Source: an uncultured Collinsella sp. (GTDB lineage Bacteria; Actinomycetota; Coriobacteriia; Coriobacteriales; Coriobacteriaceae). Taken from it: a stretch of 10,748 nt of DNA. Shown piece by piece: positions 10,744 to 10,748 of this stretch. Every line of letters begins with the position of its first letter. The first letter of the stretch is position 1. The notes below the pieces were generated by a model that did no database searches, was not told where the DNA came from, and worked only from the letters and a program-made list of their open reading frames with translations. The position numbers and the translations under genes are program-made. The DNA lies in assembly GCA_905197665.1 (NCBI GenBank), contig CAJJZP010000031.1, forward strand, positions 1 through 10,748, written 5' to 3'.

Positions 10744-10748
10744 GCAGG

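Noticed and set aside
1..10748. CRISPR array, prophage, integrase, toxin-antitoxin or biosynthetic cluster
   Set aside because: No spaced direct repeats and no phage, transposase or toxin motifs were seen; the genes are conserved housekeeping types.

Overview
The window looks like ordinary core chromosome from a moderately GC-rich Gram-positive bacterium, most likely a gut actinobacterium of the Coriobacteriia (Collinsella or a close relative). The basis is protein character, the adjacent tilS, hpt and ftsH genes, the TANNAT-type -10 boxes and the compact intergenic regions with strong hairpin terminators. The genus is an inference; no rRNA or other marker in the window settles it.

Layout from left to right. 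Bases 1-165 hold the end of an unidentified rightward transcript and its strong intrinsic terminator. Bases 166-633 (minus) encode a small AT-richer protein with one C-terminal membrane anchor. An AT-rich divergent spacer with several palindromes leads to an Hsp20 small heat-shock protein (910-1341, plus), whose Shine-Dalgarno sequence lies in a short imperfect hairpin. A long two-way terminator hairpin separates hsp20 from the convergent WalJ/YycJ-type metallo-beta-lactamase-fold gene (1424-2233, minus). tilS (2282-3820, plus) is divergent from that gene; hpt (3968-4516) and ftsH (4518-6659) follow. hpt and ftsH are one base apart and share an extended -10 promoter next to a nested palindrome. 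After the ftsH terminator there is a REP-like hairpin, then a class I PLP aminotransferase (6831-8015, plus) and a YcdX-like PHP-domain phosphoesterase (8181-9002, plus). A terminator and a second, sequence-related REP-like element lie between it and the convergent RlmD-family rRNA uracil methyltransferase (9103-10551, minus). The last 200 bases are a structured intergenic region whose right-hand gene is outside the window.

Functionally the window is translation (tilS, rlmD), protein quality control (hsp20, ftsH), purine salvage (hpt) and general metabolism (aminotransferase, PHP enzyme). I see no defence system, prophage, biosynthetic cluster, CRISPR array, tRNA or rRNA, and no clear new multi-gene system. 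The points worth a second look are mostly non-coding: a possible RNA thermometer at hsp20, a palindrome at the hpt-ftsH promoter, a parS-like 16-mer after the aminotransferase, two related REP-like hairpins, and a structured leader with a five-codon ORF at the right edge. In the proteins, the RlmD homologue carries a basic low-complexity tail where a TRAM domain is usual.
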